From NCBI RefSeq assembly GCF_932526225.1, contig NC_064034.1, forward strand, positions 15,264,887-15,328,886: DNA of 64,000 nt. Direction: 5' to 3'. Below, in pieces: positions 12,501 to 22,134 of this stretch. This DNA is from Nematostella vectensis. Its lineage: Eukaryota; Cnidaria; Anthozoa; Actiniaria; Edwardsiidae. The position numbers were made by a program, and so were the translations under genes. Below the pieces are notes generated by a model. That model had not been told where the DNA came from. It saw nothing but the letters and a program-made list of their open reading frames with translations, and did no database searches. Numbering within the stretch: the stretch's first letter is position 1; the number at the start of each line of letters is the position of its first letter.

Positions 12501-15500
12501 ATATGGGGCCAGTTGACCGGGATTAGGGCAAATCAGTGACACATTCAAGCACGGCGCCCTAAACTAAAATATGTATATATATTAATAGTGTTTTATTAGG
12601 TTAAGGTCCAATCTTGTTACTGGCAAAATATTAAAAGTGTTCTTTTTATTGCTAAAAAGTTATAATGCTAAATGCAAAAACCGTCCGTAATTAGGGGAAC
12701 ACACTGTATGTAACCTTTTTTTTTTTCAGACGAGCAACAGCAACTAATTGAAAAGTCCAAAGAAACAATCGCCTTGGCAACCGCAAAATGCAATGACATC
12801 GAGTTAAAAATGAAAGTAAGATGGTAATTTTTATGGTATTTTCAGATATACACCACATAAATGAAGAGAAACAACAGAACTGAAATTTTTAATGCGAGAA
12901 AGGAAATTTCAGGAGGCCAGCGTAAAGCGTGCTTTTGTGCATTTGTGTTCTGATGTGTTTTTGTTTTCCAGGAAGCCAAAACCTACAGAGAGCGAGAGTT
13001 AAAAAAAGCGGAGGAGGATCTAAAAAAGGCGAAGAAAAGGGCCGAACAGTCCATCAAAGAGACGAAGACCAAACAGCAGGTTAGCATTGGGGTAGCTGAC
13101 CAAGCTGACGCTCAGACGGACAGCTCTATTTGGAACACCTTTTTAAATCCCTGTTCCTGCTCGTTTTTCTTGCAAATACTGTATTTGAAAATTCTACTTA
13201 GCGGAAAGTTTTCTGTTTTCAGCTCAGATAATAGAAACATTCAATTGTTATTTCGCTTTTGGTGTTTGTGGTACATATTGCTTTCGCTCCTGGTTATTTG
13301 GTTGTTGTATTTTCACTGTCAGTCTACTCTCATTTTGTAATAGATAATTCTATTTCTATTCAGGAAGTTGAAGGAATGCAGCTAGAAATAGAAGAAATTG
13401 TGAAGGAAATGGCGAGCATAGAGGAGCAGGTTTGTACAAATTTAGAATTAATAAAACTGCGCTTGCTCTTAAGATTCGTAATACTACGATGTCGTTGTGA
13501 TCTTGATCCAGGTTACTAAGGTCGACGAAAATATCGCAAAATGCGAAGAGCAGGTGGAGAAGTGCTCCGAGAAAGCAAAACAGACACAAGTAAGCGAGAA
13601 TGCCCCTGTATACACTATGTTATTATTGTTTGTTTATTGTTTGTCCTTAAAATTACGTCAGTATAACTACAAACCCTGGGTGAAACTGTTGTTATACCCA
13701 CTGTAAACGACATATTTCAGGCATTATTAAAACCATAGTCTGCTGAGGTTCTCGTGACAGGTCGGTGGGGTGAAATTATATTTACTGAATCCTGAATTGA
13801 GAAAAAAAATTGTTAGATTGGCGCGCTTGTCTCCTCCACCATATCCCCTCTCCTCGGAATCTACACACTTATACATTTTTCGCACTTATCTTATTATTAG
13901 GCTGCTGTAAAGGAAGCTGAAGCCGCTCTGAACAAACAGAAAGAAAACTTGAAAGCATGCAGCAAGGTATATTGACGTTGCAGTTGGTTTATAATAAAAT
14001 ATACCCTGGTCTCAGCATTGTAAACTGATGGCAGACGAAGTGTCGGTATACTTAAACTTACCGTTTACTGCTGCATGGAAAGTCTGAAAGTAAAATCCTA
14101 AGAACCTTCGATAATGGGTTAGTATTTTTTTTCTTTCCTTGAAGGCCATCAACGAGAAGATGTCTATACAGCACGGCCTGCAGAAACAGAGCTCTGACGC
14201 GCAGCTTCAAGTGAAGGAAATGGAACATAAGATCGCCAAGTTTCAGAAGGAAAGCAAAGATGCTGCCAACAAGGTATTATATGTCCTCCCCAAAAGCCGT
14301 TCTTTAGTCGCCCGCTACAGGCAATTATTTTATTTAAAGTTTTGATAATGCAAAAAAGTGTGTCTGAAAACATAAGGATTTATTATAGACAGTAACAGCA
14401 GAGCACTGAGACCTTCCAATGGCGAACGTTAAATGAAAACAAAACACTGTTCAAGAAGTAGTGAAATCGGGTGTATAAATACTAATTTTGAAACTAGAAG
14501 TCAGTAAACAGCACAGTTTTTTTTATCTTGTTGTCTTCGCCATTGGTTGTCTTGTTGTCTTCGCCATCTTGTTGTCGTCACTCTTGGTTGGTTGCGAACA
14601 TCCGTCCATTCTTAGCCTGAAGTTTCGCCTTCTTTATTATCTTGCTCTCAGCCAGTCAGGAAAGGCTGATATTCAGTCAAGTTCAAACTATTCACCCAGA
14701 TAACCATCTATTAGAGTTCTAAAGGAGCACTTAGTAGCGTTTTGACCGTCAACAAACGCGGGCATAACCCGGCCAATACCTGGTCATGGTTTTAGTGGTG
14801 TGAGTTCAATTCCCACTTGCACCCTTAAATGTTCACATTTCTCCTTTGTGTAAGCGAAATTTTAGGAGTGACCAAATTTACCACTGAGTTTGTTTTGTGT
14901 GATGTCGCAGGTAGAGAGCATGCTCGCAAAGTACGAGTGGATCTCTAGCGAGCGCCAGTACTTTGGACAGGCTAATACCGCATACGACTTTGCCTCTAAT
15001 GATATGAAGGACGTGGGAAAGCGCCTCAACAAGCTTAACGAGACTAAAGACAAGCTAGGCAAGAGTGTTAACATGCGCGCCATGAACATGCTCGGCAAAG
15101 CCGAGGAGAAGGTGAGCCCTGGGTATCCTGTGGTAGTATTCCCTCGAAAAAAGGCACTGAATCGCCCCCCTCCCTATACTACTGTGTGTAGTGGTGTGTA
15201 AACTAGTATTTTTACTAATACAATAACCTAATGAAAAAGAATCGCATTGTCCTGTCTCACGAAAAAAGGGACTGATTCGGTCCCCCCTATACTACTTACC
15301 TTTAGTGTGTAATGTTTGGTACCATCGTGTTTTTACTAGTACAATGATCTGATGAAAAAGAAGCGCATTGTCCTAAACGACAAAGATAAGATCGCGAGTG
15401 TCATCCGAGAACTCGACGAGAAGAAGAACGAGGCTCTAAGGAACGCCTGGATTAAAGTCAATAGAGTGAGTACAGTGGATACACCATATCTGCTCCAATC

Positions 15501-16522
15501 CTGGTCTACTAGAAACAATACAGGAGGATTAATACAGTAACTTTCTGTCTATTGTGTAGTTGGTTGTGGCTTATATACATAGTTGATTCTGGTTATAGTT
15601 ATGATATTGTGCTGTTTATGCTAGTTCACTTTATGTCACGTTCGATAGCAATATTATGGAATATACTTATCTATGAAGTATATCCATTATATTTATTTTT
15701 TCAAATGTTCGACCTAAAGGTCAGCAAATTATAATTACAAAATATGATGCTCATATTTACTTTAGCAAAAAAAATTGCTGCCACGGCAATGTGTACATAG
15801 GAAATGTGAATTGGCCATCTATGTAACTGCAGCAAAAAGGAGCTTTTTTATTCTTTTATAGGACTTTGGTTCAATTTTCTCAACCTTGTTACCCGGTGCT
15901 ACGGCTAAACTGGCTCCACCCGAAGGTCAAACCGAGCTGGACGGGCTTGAAGTTAAAGTTGGCTTCGGTACAGTCTGGAAAGAGAGTCTAAGTGAGCTCA
16001 GCGGCGGACAAAGGTTAGTCGAGCTTCTGAAATATGGCCATATTCTAAAAATAGTAATTCTCTCTTCTACTGCTTGTCTCTGCTGCTTTTCAAAACGGCA
16101 CTATTTTACATCCTGATTCTTAATAAATTTGCGTCGTTCGCAGGTCCCTTGTTGCTCTCTCCCTCATCTTGTCTCTGCTACTTTTCAAACCGGCACCGTT
16201 ATACATTCTGGACGAGGTGGATGCCGCCCTAGACCTTTCCCATACCCAGAACATCGGGCAGATGCTGCGCACTCACTTCAAGCACTCGCAGTTCATCGTT
16301 GTTTCCCTCAAAGACGGCATGTTCAACAATGCTAACGTGCTGTTCAAGACCAAATTCGTGGACGGCATTTCTACCGTGACGAGGTACGTCCAGAACCAGC
16401 CTACAAGAGACCAAGAGAACATCTCCACAGGGAGTAAGAACACCGCCAAGAGAGGTCAGGACAGGTCCAAGCGACCGAGAATCGAACCAACTCCAGAACC
16501 GCTCTCCGCCGCAAGGAGATAG
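509..16522 (+). CDS. SMC2: Condensin subunit SMC2, 3' part (23 exons in window)
   Basis: SMC2 is the coiled-coil ATPase that pairs with SMC4 in condensin I/II and compacts mitotic chromosomes. Exons with GT/AG borders: 509-604, 741-930, 1109-1163, 1320-1440, 1535-1593, 1659-1718, 1796-1853, 8579-8659, 9080-9226, 9439-9561, 9998-10079, 10528-10663, 11285-11409, 12730-12815, 12972-13079, 13364-13429, 13512-13589, 13901-13966, 14145-14273, 14911-15111, 15340-15465, 15862-16013, 16144-16522. They total 2724 nt, 907 codons plus TAG, in one frame. The order is first coiled coil (HAVSAGLSS near 870), hinge ([44 protein letters not shown]), second coiled coil, then the C-terminal ATPase lobe with signature LSELSGGQR split by the last intron and Walker [12 protein letters not shown]. 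The N-terminal Walker A is outside the window. The hinge intron 1854-8578 is swollen by transposons. Identity rests on near-continuous similarity to animal SMC2 and is secure; the first exons are missing. Confidence 0.96.
1967..2963. mobile_element. ~1 kb non-autonomous TIR element with TTAA ends
   Basis: The sequence at 1968-1995 (TTAAACACGAACGCGCGG, then TATAAAAGGG) is repeated in inverted orientation at 2935-2962 with about 3 mismatches in 28. Both ends carry TTAA, consistent with a piggyBac-type target duplication, though TTAA could also be part of the TIR. The interior has no long ORF, so this is a MITE-like, non-autonomous element inside the SMC2 hinge intron. A Mutator- or hAT-type origin cannot be excluded. 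Confidence 0.7.
3463..3638 (+). repeat. 5' LTR of Gypsy element
   Basis: 176 bp, matching 7576-7751 with 6 substitutions and no indels. The sequence TTTGGCGACGAGGA follows directly, a common post-LTR/primer-binding context in invertebrate Gypsy elements. AATAAA at 3577-3582 is a plausible polyadenylation signal. Confidence 0.95.
3693..4610 (+). pseudogene. Gag remnant of Gypsy element with internal tandem duplication
   Basis: The N-terminal part holds a tandem duplication with 108-bp offset (first copy from 3693, second from 3801 to about 3913); the offset is 36 codons, so frame-neutral. Downstream, a capsid-like segment ([35 protein letters not shown]) is shifted in frame near 3925 and stopped by TAG at 4253-4255. 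A zinc knuckle follows ([13 protein letters not shown], from 4484); TGA at 4541-4543 and a frame change then precede a second knuckle ([11 protein letters not shown], from about 4551). The family role is RNA binding and particle assembly; this copy cannot make it. Confidence 0.75.
4830..6682 (+). pseudogene. Pol remnant: reverse transcriptase, RNase H, integrase N-part
   Basis: The RT domain runs about 4860-5460 ([33 protein letters not shown], and DD of NRDDILI where most relatives have a small/aromatic residue before DD). The frame then shifts near 5470. RNase H lies at about 5640-6060 ([16 protein letters not shown] with catalytic Asp, [15 protein letters not shown]). The integrase H-H-C-C region is at 6340-6470, and the core's first Asp is in EADFCGPF at about 6525. 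The frame ends at TGA 6680-6682. The break removes the stretch that should hold the second catalytic Asp. Non-functional. Confidence 0.85.
6683..7417 (+). pseudogene. Pol remnant: integrase C-part of Gypsy element
   Basis: Resumes with [17 protein letters not shown] and carries the third catalytic acid in the [16 protein letters not shown] segment (about 6760), then [18 protein letters not shown] and a basic tail. An open frame from 6863 to 7417 covers the C-terminus. It is separated from the preceding pol part by a small deletion/frame break at about 6680. Confidence 0.85.
7576..7751 (+). repeat. 3' LTR of Gypsy element
   Basis: 176 bp partner of 3463-3638. It is preceded by the purine tract GAAAAGAGAGGAA and followed by the TAAGC target duplication. 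Confidence 0.95.
7782..8538. mobile_element. Diverged copy of the ~1 kb TTAA (piggyBac-type) element
   Basis: Starts TTAACCTTGATTTCTGACC and ends in a GGAGTTAATTAA context. It aligns in the same orientation with the elements at 40878, 42841, 44363 and 45885. Shared stretches include caaatagatncctttntt, gcaaatatccataagcanagca and ttttcagtctgttttt. It is shorter and clearly older than those copies. It lies between the Gypsy element and SMC2 exon 8, ending only 40 bp before that exon's acceptor. Confidence 0.75.
10321..10488. mobile_element. 168-bp MITE with perfect 30-bp inverted ends
   Basis: 10321-10350 is the exact reverse complement of 10459-10488. The interior contains CTGAAGAAGTCTTATTAAAG beginning at 10424, a short stem-loop that recurs at 63660. 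It sits in the SMC2 intron before exon 10528. No target duplication is evident. Confidence 0.85.
11195..11250 (-). repeat. tRNA-like (SINE head) fragment
   Basis: Read on the minus strand, TAGCGCAGTTGG (11229-11240) is a perfect Pol III A-box, followed by a D-loop-like GCAGAGC. The B-box position reads CGGTTCCGCC, an imperfect match. It looks like the head of a tRNA-derived SINE or a decayed tRNA rather than a working gene. Confidence 0.45.
11410..12729. other. SMC2 intron, no feature recognised
   Basis: 1.3 kb of AT-rich intron. I see no ORF with family resemblance, no clear inverted repeat and no RNA gene. Confidence 0.5.
15141..15258 (+). pseudogene. Decayed tandem duplicate of an SMC2 exon start
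   Basis: The intron before exon 15340-15465 carries a tandem duplication of about 118 bp (15141-15258 versus 15259-15378) covering the 3' intron end and the first codons of the exon. In the upstream copy the acceptor TTTTACTAG has become TTTTACTAA (15210-15218). The exon copy from 15219 still reads LMKKNRIVL but soon meets TGA. It is a dead pseudo-exon; the downstream copy is the one that keeps the SMC2 frame. Confidence 0.85.
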
Positions 16523-16566
16523 TGATGTAACCATGTGAAATAACAACAATAGTGTACATATTTTAA

Positions 16567-16761
16567 TTAGCTGGTTCCAACTAAAAACTCGGTATTTCGA
16601 GCTCGCTCTGGCGCTGCTTCCCGCTCACCTTCGGCAAAAATATCCTGCCACATATACATTTTTTTTCGCCAAATGTAAGAAGGGATGTTAAAGGTATACG
16701 CTCGTTTTGGTGCCTCGGGTTCTGAGAGGGACTTTGAGAGTTGAAATTTCTTTGGAGCCAA
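16567..16761 (-). CDS. Small uncharacterised ORF antisense to SMC2 3' flank
   Basis: 64 codons from ATG at 16761 to the stop at 16567-16569. The product is basic and aromatic-rich (MAPKKFQLSKSL, PSYIWRKKMYMWQDIF). I do not recognise it. It begins 45 bp downstream of the SMC2 stop and could be a single-exon micro-gene, an exon of an unseen gene, a repeat fragment or chance. Codon composition gives no strong support. Confidence 0.2.
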   Translation of the reverse strand: MAPKKFQLSKSLSEPEAPKRAYTFNIPSYIWRKKMYMWQDIFAEGEREAAPERARNTEFLVGTS

Positions 16762-17155
16762 AACGAAAGTTTACATATATAAACTGATGCAGGTAAACTT
16801 AAGTCAACATGAGGTTACGTAAACAATATAAACTAAGGTTACGTAAACAACTCCAAAGTATTCGTGTGCATCATTAGCTTTTTAAATATATGTGAGCCAT
16901 GAAATATAATTCAATCAACCAAGCGCCTTGTTTGTTGTTGTAATCTTCTACGTACTTTGGATGAAAAAGATGTAACCCCATTATACTACTTGGCCTCTGC
17001 AGTTATCTATTTACCCTAGAGTAGCAGATTTTCTCAATAATTACTGATGTTGATGATATGATGTTGATGCTGCTGTTCCTGTGAAGCGTTTACCGCCATA
17101 TGGATCGTGTATGAATGGGGGAGGGCTTGCAGCCGACCCCCTGTTTTTTCTCTAT

Positions 17156-17533
17156 GAACGTTTAATGCTAATGATCGCATTCTGATTGTAAAACAAACAG
17201 TGCGCGCACAGCAACCGCGCGTGAGCTAAGAGGCCTAGCAAGCACAAAGGGCAGGGAAGATAAGAAGTAGACCCCGGGCACCTAGACAGAAGGATTGAGG
17301 GAATGTACAGAAAGGGAGCGCTTGCAGCCGAAAGTGTTTTTTTTTTTTTTTTTTTTACTGTACACCTCTTGGCTAGCACAAGATTGCTGTGAGCTCGCTG
17401 TTGTTAGTTTCACCAGAAATACGTCCCCCTACAATTACTGACTCTAGCTCTAAAAAGATTAACACCTCGACTAGCGCGCTCAAGGCTTCTTTGCCAATCA
17501 GAATGCGATTTACCTCTTTAGCATTAAATGTTC
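17156..17533. repeat. Inverted-repeat (MITE-like) element downstream of SMC2
   Basis: 17156-17188 (gaacgtttaatgctaa...) matches the reverse complement of 17495-17533, including CGCATTCTGATTG, with a small indel. The interior is GC-richer and contains a poly-T tract (17338-17356). No ORF. Confidence 0.6.
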
Positions 17534-17678
17534 ACTGAGTGAACGTTTATATTGAAAAACCAGGTGGTTGGCTGCAAGTCTCCCTCGTCCTCTCATCTCA
17601 CTAGTGCCCATGCCTTGTCTCCGCCTCTTCTTTCCCAACCCTTTCAGCTTGCTTCGCAGGCAGGGCAGCCTTCGTAAC

Positions 17679-17850
17679 AAGCGCAAAGGGCTTGGGAAGA
17701 AAAGGTAAAGACTGTGCGCCTGGAGAGAAGGACAAGGTGAATGCAAGGCAAAAAAGCGCCTGCAGCAAGCCTGCTTTTCCTAGCATCCGCTCTATCCTTC
17801 TCTCCAGGCGTGCAGGTTTATTTCCTCATTTTCCCAAGCCTTTTGCGCTT
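17679..17850. repeat. Fold-back repeat with nested arms
   Basis: The outer arms 17679-17697 and 17832-17850 are near-perfect inverted repeats (AAGCGCAAAGGGCTTGGGA). Inner arms 17718-17732 and 17795-17809 (GCCTGGAGAGAAGGA) are perfect. Probably a small non-autonomous element next to the 17156-17533 one. Confidence 0.6.
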
Positions 17851-17995
17851 TCTACGCAGGCTAACGTCAAGCCAGAAACCCAGCAAGAAATAATGCCCTC
17901 GTAAAACATTTTAATGATAATACCCTTGTAATAACAAATATTGGTTTGAACTAAACTATTCACATAATATAAATAAATTTATAACAGTGAGCTTT

Positions 17996-18183
17996 GTAGA
18001 CCTGTAGCAGTACGGAAATCAGTGAAGTCTTTTTCTCTTTATGATCTTTGCATCAGTTTTGGTGCTCTTATGGTAAGAATGTTTTTTTTGTAGACCTGTA
18101 GCAGTACGGAAATCAGTGAAGTCTTTTTCTCTTTATCATCTTCGCATCAGTTTTGGTGCTCTTATGGTAAGAATGTTTTTTTT
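17996..18183. repeat. Two-copy 94-bp tandem duplication
   Basis: 17996-18089 and 18090-18183 are almost identical (a few substitutions, e.g. ATGATCTTTGC versus ATCATCTTCGC). It lies between SMC2 and the Rab gene's probable 3' end. Confidence 0.9.
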
Positions 18184-18408
18184 GAACACATGGCTAAAAA
18201 TATTTACTTTGTAAAACTGAAGTATGTTATATAAACCCCTCAAAATGAACAAGTGCATATACATCCTGATTGTATTCACCTATTGAACAAAAAAAAAACG
18301 TCAGTGCAAACAGCAAATCGTGATTGATAAACGGCAGTTCGGAGACTGAAATTCAGAAAATATAAATAAAACATACAACATACCCTTTTTATAAAATATT
18401 TTATAACC

Positions 18409-18414
18409 TTTATT
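18409..18414 (-). promoter_or_regulatory. Candidate polyadenylation signal of the Rab gene
   Basis: TTTATT on the plus strand is AATAAA on the minus strand, 1.1 kb downstream of the Rab stop codon and followed by A/T-rich sequence. If used, it gives a 3' UTR of about 1.1 kb; AATAAA-like sites also occur nearer, so this is only a candidate. Confidence 0.35.
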
Positions 18415-19534
18415 TTTTCAAATAGTTACTACACATAAACACCTTTCAGTTATAAAATGGCCATTTGGCAATTGCCATCTGCTGTTCGCGTTGACCCCTA
18501 TTGAAAAGGGTGTATCTTTTTTTAGAACAATTTATATACATAAATGTGAGCTAAAAATCCCACTTAGGTAAAATAAGTGGTTTTCCAGGTTTAAAATTTT
18601 AATTTCCTGGAAAGGATGTGTGTTTTTTTAATTTAAAAACTATTTTAAAGCATGGCTATCGAGTAGTTAAAAATACATATAAAAATAAACATGCTGAGTA
18701 CATATCTCTTTAATGTACATATACAGGAAAGTTCTGAAAAGTTTCATTCCATATGAATAAGCATGCTATTTTTTTAACATTGGTTTGGCCATGACTTCCC
18801 TTGCCATGACAGTTTGTTGGAAGAAAAGATTAACAGAATATTTTTCATCCCACATAATTTCAGCTCACCAGTATCATCTAATCCATAAAATTCTTTCATA
18901 AAATTACAAAAAAGGACACCATTTGAGATTAAGATCTCTTTTATGTTCTTAGCTAGGGGTGGGTCAGCATAATTTTCCTTAGTGTTACTCATTGTTCTAA
19001 ACCAGCTCTCATTCAGGGTTTAGTCAGAAATGTTTTGTTTTCAAATATGGAATCCTAGCGCAATTCAGCCTTTGTGGCATCACATGATTCCCAATATTCT
19101 GCAACAAAACATTTCCAAATAATCCCAAATGAGAGCTGGCCAGCAGGCCATATTCCTGGATTTGTGTTCATGGGTTTGGCTACTCGTGTTTTGAAATCAG
19201 GAATCGGCGAGTAGACTGCATTAAGGCAAAAAGGACTCACACTCTGTTAGCAGGATAGTGATGGGAACCCACCTACCCTTCAGCCACCAAAAGTAGTTTA
19301 TACTATTGTATCACCCAGCAAATCTTGGCTTCAGTGAACTCCAAACTATCCATATGTAATTTTATAATTTGTTTTGAATTATATCCATAAATAAGATGAT
19401 CTTTAAATAAACCCCAATCCTCTGACTTACCTAACAATAATAAAATGTTTAGACACACAGCTTTGTAATTATCATTAAAGACCTAGCATCTTGGTATTGA
19501 AAATTTCACTTTGTTTATTCATTTCAACTTGCAG

Positions 19535-21414
19535 TCAGGTACAACAGCTCCACTTTCTATGGACCTGTCTAGAATCCAGTGTTATGCCACCATCATCAAT
19601 GTTTTCAAGACCAGAGCCCTCTTCACATCGATTTTTTAGCTCTCTCGCCAGCCGATAAAATGCTGCTTCAATATTAGTTGCATCCTGCAGGAAAAAAGAG
19701 AGGATAAAAGGAAAACCAAATACTTGAACCCAAATTTTGTACCCCCTCCCCATAAAAAATACCTGACAATTTTATGTTTTTCCAAAGTAATAACCTAAAG
19801 ACCATGTTACTATGTACATCAATCCCTTCTGCTTCATGTTAACAATACAGTCTTCATTCTGGATAGAATTTTACCCCTCCCCTCCCCCACACAAAAACAA
19901 ATCCCTTACTCCCTCTTTTTTTGTTTGTCCAAGGGAATTGAAACAGAATCATGATACAGCGGCTTTTATCTCAATTTTCCATAAATATCCCATCTCTATA
20001 GTTTTCAGGCTGTAACAAGGGGTGTTTGGAAGAACCCCCACTCGACTGGAAGGTACGCTCTAATTAAGGAAAATTAAGTACAACTACAAGTAAGGATGAG
20101 CTACTGAACAGAAAAAGGTCCTCTTTATGGGAAAATGAACCCCCAGGCTACAGGCCTGGTTTTTATGACATGCCACCTACCTTGGCTGAGGTTTCCAACA
20201 CATCCAACATCCCATAATGTGAGGCACAGTTGACAGCATCCTCTATAGAAACTTCTCTTTCCCTCTCCAAGTCCTTCTTGTTGCCAACAAGTAATTTAAT
20301 AGCATTTTGAGGAGCATATTTTTGTACATCTTCACCCCATCTGATAACATTTTTGAATGTGTCACATTTAGTAATGTCATATGCGATAATCACACCATTG
20401 CAACTTCGATAGTAGCTTTGTGTTATTGTTCTAAAACGCTCTTGGCCGGCTGTATCCCATATTTGAAGCTAAAAACAAATGTATAGTGGTCAGATGTTTA
20501 AATACAGGATGAAATGTATGATTAAAGAAACTTCAAAACAACTGGAGTTCATGGAGCATATGGTATCCACAACCCTGGAAGCTTTTACAGTGGGGAATGT
20601 AAAATGCAAATGTTTTTATTCATTGGGGGATGCTAGGATTTTGTTTCTGGTATAGGGAGTCACACTTTCAAATAAAAAAACTTTCAACTCGAATTCTTTC
20701 ATTTCATGACTGTTTACTCTAATTTTTGGTCACCTTTTGGGGAGAGTAATCCCCCCCCCCCTCATAACAATGACTGCCCCTATAACCAACAGCCTTTGGT
20801 AGGCACCTTTACACATATTGGTGCACATAGAATATTTTCTTTCAAAGAATAGTCCTTTTCAAACTCCTTTGTATCTATCTAAGTTTAATTCAAATTCAGG
20901 AGAATGTGAAATATTATTTATTTCATCTGAATTTTATTGAAATGTAAAAGATGAAAATCCGTAAATGTATGGGACAGTAAACCGCCCAGTCTCATTGTTT
21001 TATAATATTCTTATAATGCGAAAGTAAACGAAAGCCTAGACTTACTCTATTGAGAAATGTTTGCTAAGACATTTATTTATCTATGAGAAAACACTACAAG
21101 CGAAAACAAAATAGAAGAAAGCATTCATCCCAGCTCCCCGCCAAATTTAGTGTCCACGGGGGGTAGGATCTAGCACTGTGCACATTAAAACAAGAAAATC
21201 TTCTCTTTTTTGTGGTACTTACCTTAATTTTCTTGTTATCGACTTGTACGGATCGCATTGTGAAGTCAACTCCGATGGTTGAGCCATATCTTTCGACGAA
21301 TGTCCCGCTACGAAAACGTTGTACAATACAAGTTTTACCCACTCCCGGGTCACCTATGAGCACGATCTTGAATAGATAGTCAAAAAACTCCTCTGTGGAA
21401 GGCTCCCTCATCAT
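19535..21414 (-). CDS. Rab19/Rab43-like small GTPase (209 aa, 3 exons)
   Basis: Coding exons on the minus strand: 21414-21223, 20468-20181, 19684-19535; all junctions are phase 0 with GT/AG. Rab GTPases switch between GDP and GTP to direct vesicle traffic. Seen: P-loop GDPGVGKT (residues 21-28), switch I Thr in GSTIGVDF (44-51), WDTAGQE (68-74), NKKD (127-130), ETSAK (156-160). [12 protein letters not shown] and [13 protein letters not shown] resemble Rab19 and Rab43 best; Rab30 is the next alternative. The protein ends in Cys-Cys-Thr, a dicysteine one residue from the C-terminus, where human Rab19/43 end in CXC. I chose ATG 21414 because similarity begins there; the frame stays open upstream to 21540 without resemblance. 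The gene is divergent from the Kelch gene. Confidence 0.92.
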
Positions 21415-22134
21415 CACATCTGAAGGATATTGAGGAGAATTTCCCGTCACGAAATAACACGGACCTGATCTGTGATCACCTTTACGTCTTGCAAACTGTT
21501 GTTGTACCCAGGATAGCCTCGATACCGCAGTGACAACCAAAAACAGTGTGGGGTGGTGAGTGCAAAAATCTGTCCTGTCAGGACTAGGATGATATAAGCC
21601 TGCTGACCAGCTAACAGGCGCTAGTTGCGTGAAATACGGAAAAGCGAGCTAAAAAAAAACGAGCTTGACTAGCAGTGCTTAGTTGTGTGAAAAACGGAAA
21701 AGACGAGCTCGCCGGAAATCTGCTCGCAACCTCCCTATTTTGGGCTGAACGCTACGTCCCGATAAAGGCTTTTCCCTTGTAGCTTTACTGGAGGGCTTTC
21801 CAAGAACTTGTTTCGCACGGGAATGAAATATAAATCATTGAAAGAACGGCGAACCGGTTCGTAGGGAAACAACATAGCACACCTTGACAACTGGTACGAC
21901 CAGGTACTTTGGTACCTGATGAATTATGACGTCAAAGAAAAAATAAGAATATCTAGAAAATAGGAAAATTCTGAATGATTTACCTAATTAATTGACCTTA
22001 TTTCAACAATGTGAAAATAAAAGTCTCTCCAGACTGTCCTACCTGAAAAAATAAGCAGGTGTTCAAATGACCAGTCGCCCCCCTCCCCTCCCCCTCAAAT
22101 AATAGAATGCCCAGTCAACAATTACTGAGCAACG
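21415..22134. promoter_or_regulatory. Divergent promoter region between Rab and Kelch genes
   Basis: About 720 bp separate the two start codons. It contains an imperfect ~31-bp direct repeat (21620-21650 and 21677-21709, sharing TACGGAAAAGCGAGCT / AACGGAAAAGACGAGCT) and CTTTCC/GGAAA-type elements. No TATA box is convincing. A shared bidirectional promoter is an inference from the layout. Confidence 0.4.

Noticed and set aside
14755-14830. tRNA-like B-box (GAGTTCAATTCCC)
   Set aside because: No acceptable A-box or cloverleaf upstream.
21415-21540. N-terminal 42-residue extension of the Rab protein
   Set aside because: The frame is open but shows no Rab resemblance; ATG 21414 begins the conserved part, so this is probably 5' UTR.
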